From NCBI GenBank assembly GCA_958407085.1, contig CATYHY010000066.1, forward strand, positions 1 to 7,310: a DNA stretch of 7,310 nt, written 5' to 3'. Of this stretch, positions 5,447 through 7,310 are shown in pieces. Position 1 is the first letter of the stretch. Each line of letters opens with the position of its first letter. The DNA comes from an uncultured Collinsella sp. GTDB taxonomy: Bacteria > Actinomycetota > Coriobacteriia > Coriobacteriales > Coriobacteriaceae. Both the position numbers and the translations under genes were made by a program. The notes beneath the pieces are model-generated. The model saw nothing but the letters and a program-made list of their open reading frames with translations. It did no database searches and was not told where the DNA came from.

Positions 5447-5477
5447 AAATTACAGCCGCCCGCCGAAATTATTGAAC
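5447..5477 (-). promoter_or_regulatory. Weak candidate promoter for lldP
   Basis: On the minus strand TTCAAT is followed after 16 bases by TGTAAT. The -10 matches five of six consensus bases, the -35 only three. The -35 overlaps the TTGAAC-GTTCAA dyad, which would allow a bound regulator to block it. This is a pattern match only. Confidence 0.25.
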
Positions 5478-5488
5478 AATCCGTTCAA
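5472..5488. promoter_or_regulatory. Inverted repeat between lldP and the flippase gene, candidate operator
   Basis: TTGAACAATCCGTTCAA is a six-bp dyad with a five-base spacer in the 180-base divergent intergenic region. It lies 105 bases upstream of the lldP start and 59 bases upstream of the flippase start. It could bind a regulator of either gene; no regulator gene adjoins it. Confidence 0.35.
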
Positions 5489-5513
5489 AAACACGAGCGA
5501 ACACCGTCGCGTC

Positions 5514-5519
5514 TATACT
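5514..5519 (+). promoter_or_regulatory. Possible -10 element for the flippase gene
   Basis: TATACT lies 28 bases before the TTG start and matches five of six bases of the -10 consensus. No recognisable -35 lies 16-18 bases upstream, so the call is tentative. Confidence 0.35.
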
Positions 5520-5532
5520 AAAGCGCAGCAAT

Positions 5533-5540
5533 AGAAAGGA
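5533..5540 (+). promoter_or_regulatory. Ribosome binding site fixing the TTG start of the flippase gene
   Basis: AGAAAGGA lies seven bases before TTG at 5548. Its good match and spacing make the rare TTG start, and thus the long hydrophilic N-terminus, credible. Confidence 0.7.
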
Positions 5541-5547
5541 CTCCGCT

Positions 5548-7128
5548 TTGAGTATCACGCCCCTCGATAGCATTCGCCGCGCCATCGCCCGCCGCAACGG
5601 CACCTCCAACCCCGCTGCATCGAAGGACGGCGCCGCGAAGGCCCAGGGCGGCCGCATCGAGAACGGCCTCTTCCCTGCCTCGCACACTGCCGAGGAACTC
5701 GCACGCATCCAAGAGCTGAGTCAGCGCAACGCCGGCGGGCCCGATAGCAGCCAAGCCACACGTCGCCGGCGCGAACGCGATCGGGAGCCCGGCCCCGTCC
5801 GCCGCATGGTCAACGCTTGGTGGAACCGTCTGCTCGGCGCCGTCTACGGCGGCGGGTTCTCCATGCAGGAAGCGGAATACGAGGAGCACGCCACCCGCCG
5901 CGATTACCTTTGGAACGCTCTCGGCACCGCCGTGTGGGGCTTGGCGTTTCCGCTGCTCACCATCGTGTCTACGCAGCTCGTGGGCGCCGAGGACGCCGGC
6001 AAATTCTCCATCGCCTTTGTTACCGGCACGCTCATCATGATCGCGTGCAACTACGGCGTGCGCAACTTTCAGGTCTCGGACATCGACGAAAAAACCTCCT
6101 TCGCCTCCTACCAGCTCAACCGTTGGCTTTGCGGAGCGCTCGCACTAGGCTGCGGCCTCACGTACAGCAGCGCACGCGGCTACGATGCGCAGATGGCCAC
6201 GATCGGCCTGGGCGTCTACCTCTATAAGGTGATCGACGGCATCGCCGACGTGTACGAGGGCCGCCTGCAGCAGGCCGACAAGCTCTATTTGGCCGGCATG
6301 AGCCAAACGCTGCGTTCCGCCGGCGTCATCGCGGTCTTTAGCGTGGCACTGTTCCTCACGCGCAGCATGCCCATCGCGGCCATGGCCATGGGCATCGCCG
6401 CGATTGCCTCGCTCGTGCTGGTCACCGCCCCGCTCGCCCTGCTCGAAACCGAAAAATCACGCCGCATGAGTCTGCGCGAGGCTGGCCACCTGTTTATCCA
6501 GTGCGCCCCGCTCTTTGGCGCGATGTTCCTGTTCAACCTTATCGAGAGCATGCCCAAGTTTGTGATGGAAGGCACGCTGGCCTACAAATACCAGCTGTAC
6601 TTTAATGCCCTGTTCTTTCCGGCGCAGGGAATTTTGTTGAGCATTGGATTTATCTATAAACCGCAGCTCCTGCGTCTGTCGAGCATTTGGGCGAATCCGC
6701 GCAAGCGTCGCCGCTTTGACCTGATTATTGTTGCCGTTATGGCGCTGATCGTGGTCATCACCGGCGTGTGCGCCGCATTTATGGCAGGTCCCGGTATTCC
6801 CCTCATGAGCTTTATGTACGGTCTCAGCTTTGAACGCTACCGTACGCTGGCGCTGCTGATGGTCGTCGCCGGCGGCGTCACCGCGGCCATCGACTTTATC
6901 TACGCCATCATCACGGTGCTGCGCCACGCTGGAGACGTCACCAAGATCTACCTGATCTGCTTTGCCGTGAGCGTGGTGCTCCCGGTGATTCTGATCAATC
7001 TGCTCGGCCTGATGGGCGCCGTCGTGAGCTACCTAGCCATCATGGCCCTACTGCTGGTACTGTTGATTATCGAGTACGCCCACATCCGCCAACGCATAGA
7101 GAGGGACCGGAATCCGTACGGCGCCTAA
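5548..7128 (+). CDS. Polysaccharide flippase-like membrane protein (Wzx/MOP superfamily) with long N-terminal extension
   Basis: The product has 526 residues and starts with TTG. Residues 1 to about 118 are hydrophilic, rich in Arg, Ala and Gly, probably disordered and cytoplasmic, with a basic patch TRRRRERDR (71-79). From about 120 the protein is membrane-embedded, with roughly 12 spans. It opens with 'WNALGTAVWGLAFPLLTIVSTQ', typical of the first helix of 'lipopolysaccharide/polysaccharide biosynthesis protein' flippases. The motif 'NLIESMPKFVMEG' (330-342) resembles the 'N..P(R/K)Y.I' stretch of Wzx proteins. Such proteins carry lipid-linked glycans across the membrane. No glycosyltransferase or polymerase gene is next to it here, so it looks solitary within the window. 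Internal starts at 5806 or 5863 would remove most of the extension, but neither was preferred over the site at 5548. Flippase class is likely; the substrate is unknown. Confidence 0.82.
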   Translation: MSITPLDSIRRAIARRNGTSNPAASKDGAAKAQGGRIENGLFPASHTAEELARIQELSQRNAGGPDSSQATRRRRERDREPGPVRRMVNAWWNRLLGAVYGGGFSMQEAEYEEHATRRDYLWNALGTAVWGLAFPLLTIVSTQLVGAEDAGKFSIAFVTGTLIMIACNYGVRNFQVSDIDEKTSFASYQLNRWLCGALALGCGLTYSSARGYDAQMATIGLGVYLYKVIDGIADVYEGRLQQADKLYLAGMSQTLRSAGVIAVFSVALFLTRSMPIAAMAMGIAAIASLVLVTAPLALLETEKSRRMSLREAGHLFIQCAPLFGAMFLFNLIESMPKFVMEGTLAYKYQLYFNALFFPAQGILLSIGFIYKPQLLRLSSIWANPRKRRRFDLIIVAVMALIVVITGVCAAFMAGPGIPLMSFMYGLSFERYRTLALLMVVAGGVTAAIDFIYAIITVLRHAGDVTKIYLICFAVSVVLPVILINLLGLMGAVVSYLAIMALLLVLLIIEYAHIRQRIERDRNPYGA

Positions 7129-7310
7129 TTGCGGCGATGGGAGAAGCTAATTTGCGGTGGAATCACCCCGGCTGGAGTCTCGTTGCGGACACGCAAAACT
7201 AAGTGAGTAGATTTTTACCGAATCCCCGACCACACCGACAGAGCACTAGTCTGTGACCTGCACTGATAATTGTTCTCGGGGGAAGCGGGCACTGCGGGGC
7301 GCGGCAACGG
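7129..7310. other. Right-end region without a convincing gene
   Basis: These 182 bases hold no ORF with coding character. A 21-codon frame from ATG at 7138 to TAA at 7201 has no good ribosome binding site. A near-direct repeat is visible: CTAATTGCGGCGATGG (7125-7140) and CTAATTTGCGGTGG (7147-7160). A small inverted repeat, TTGCG (7183-7187) with CGCAA (7192-7196), could form a weak hairpin past the flippase gene, but no T run follows directly. Confidence 0.4.

Noticed and set aside
7138..7203. A 21-codon small protein after the flippase gene
   Set aside because: There is no good ribosome binding site, no recognisable motif, and the length is within chance expectation.

Overview
The window looks like a chromosomal segment of a high-GC Gram-positive gut bacterium. 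The best guess is a Coriobacteriia member close to Collinsella. This rests on GC-rich codon use, AGGAG-type ribosome binding sites, an ATP-type PEP carboxykinase, a free-standing B3/B4 protein and GGGAC-containing palindromic repeats that I associate with such genomes from memory. The taxonomy is an inference, not something the sequence proves.

Layout, left to right. Five genes lie on the minus strand: the 5' end of a DegV-family fatty-acid-binding protein (cut by the left edge), a MarR-type regulator just upstream of it, a solo B3/B4 (PheRS-beta editing-domain-like) protein, ATP-dependent PEP carboxykinase (pckA), and an L-lactate permease family transporter (lldP). A divergent plus-strand gene follows. 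It encodes a polysaccharide flippase-like membrane protein with an unusually long hydrophilic N-terminus and a TTG start. The last ~180 bases hold no convincing gene.

The intergenic DNA carries most of the unusual structure. Two inverted copies of one palindromic repeat bracket the B3/B4 gene, and each also sits where a terminator for a minus-strand gene should be. A ~140-base cluster of three more palindromes fills the gap between lldP and pckA. All of these contain GGGAC/GTCCC, which suggests a REP-like family moved by a REP-associated transposase (RAYT) encoded elsewhere. The pckA leader contains a perfect 16-bp palindrome with a central CG (LacI-family operator style). The B3/B4 leader has two mutually exclusive hairpins.

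Functionally, lldP and pckA suit lactate/pyruvate-oxaloacetate-PEP metabolism, but the repeat cluster between them argues for separate transcription. MarR-DegV may be a lipid-related regulator/effector pair. I see no defence system, prophage, CRISPR array or complete mobile element. The window is mostly core-type genes with notable repeat and leader structure.
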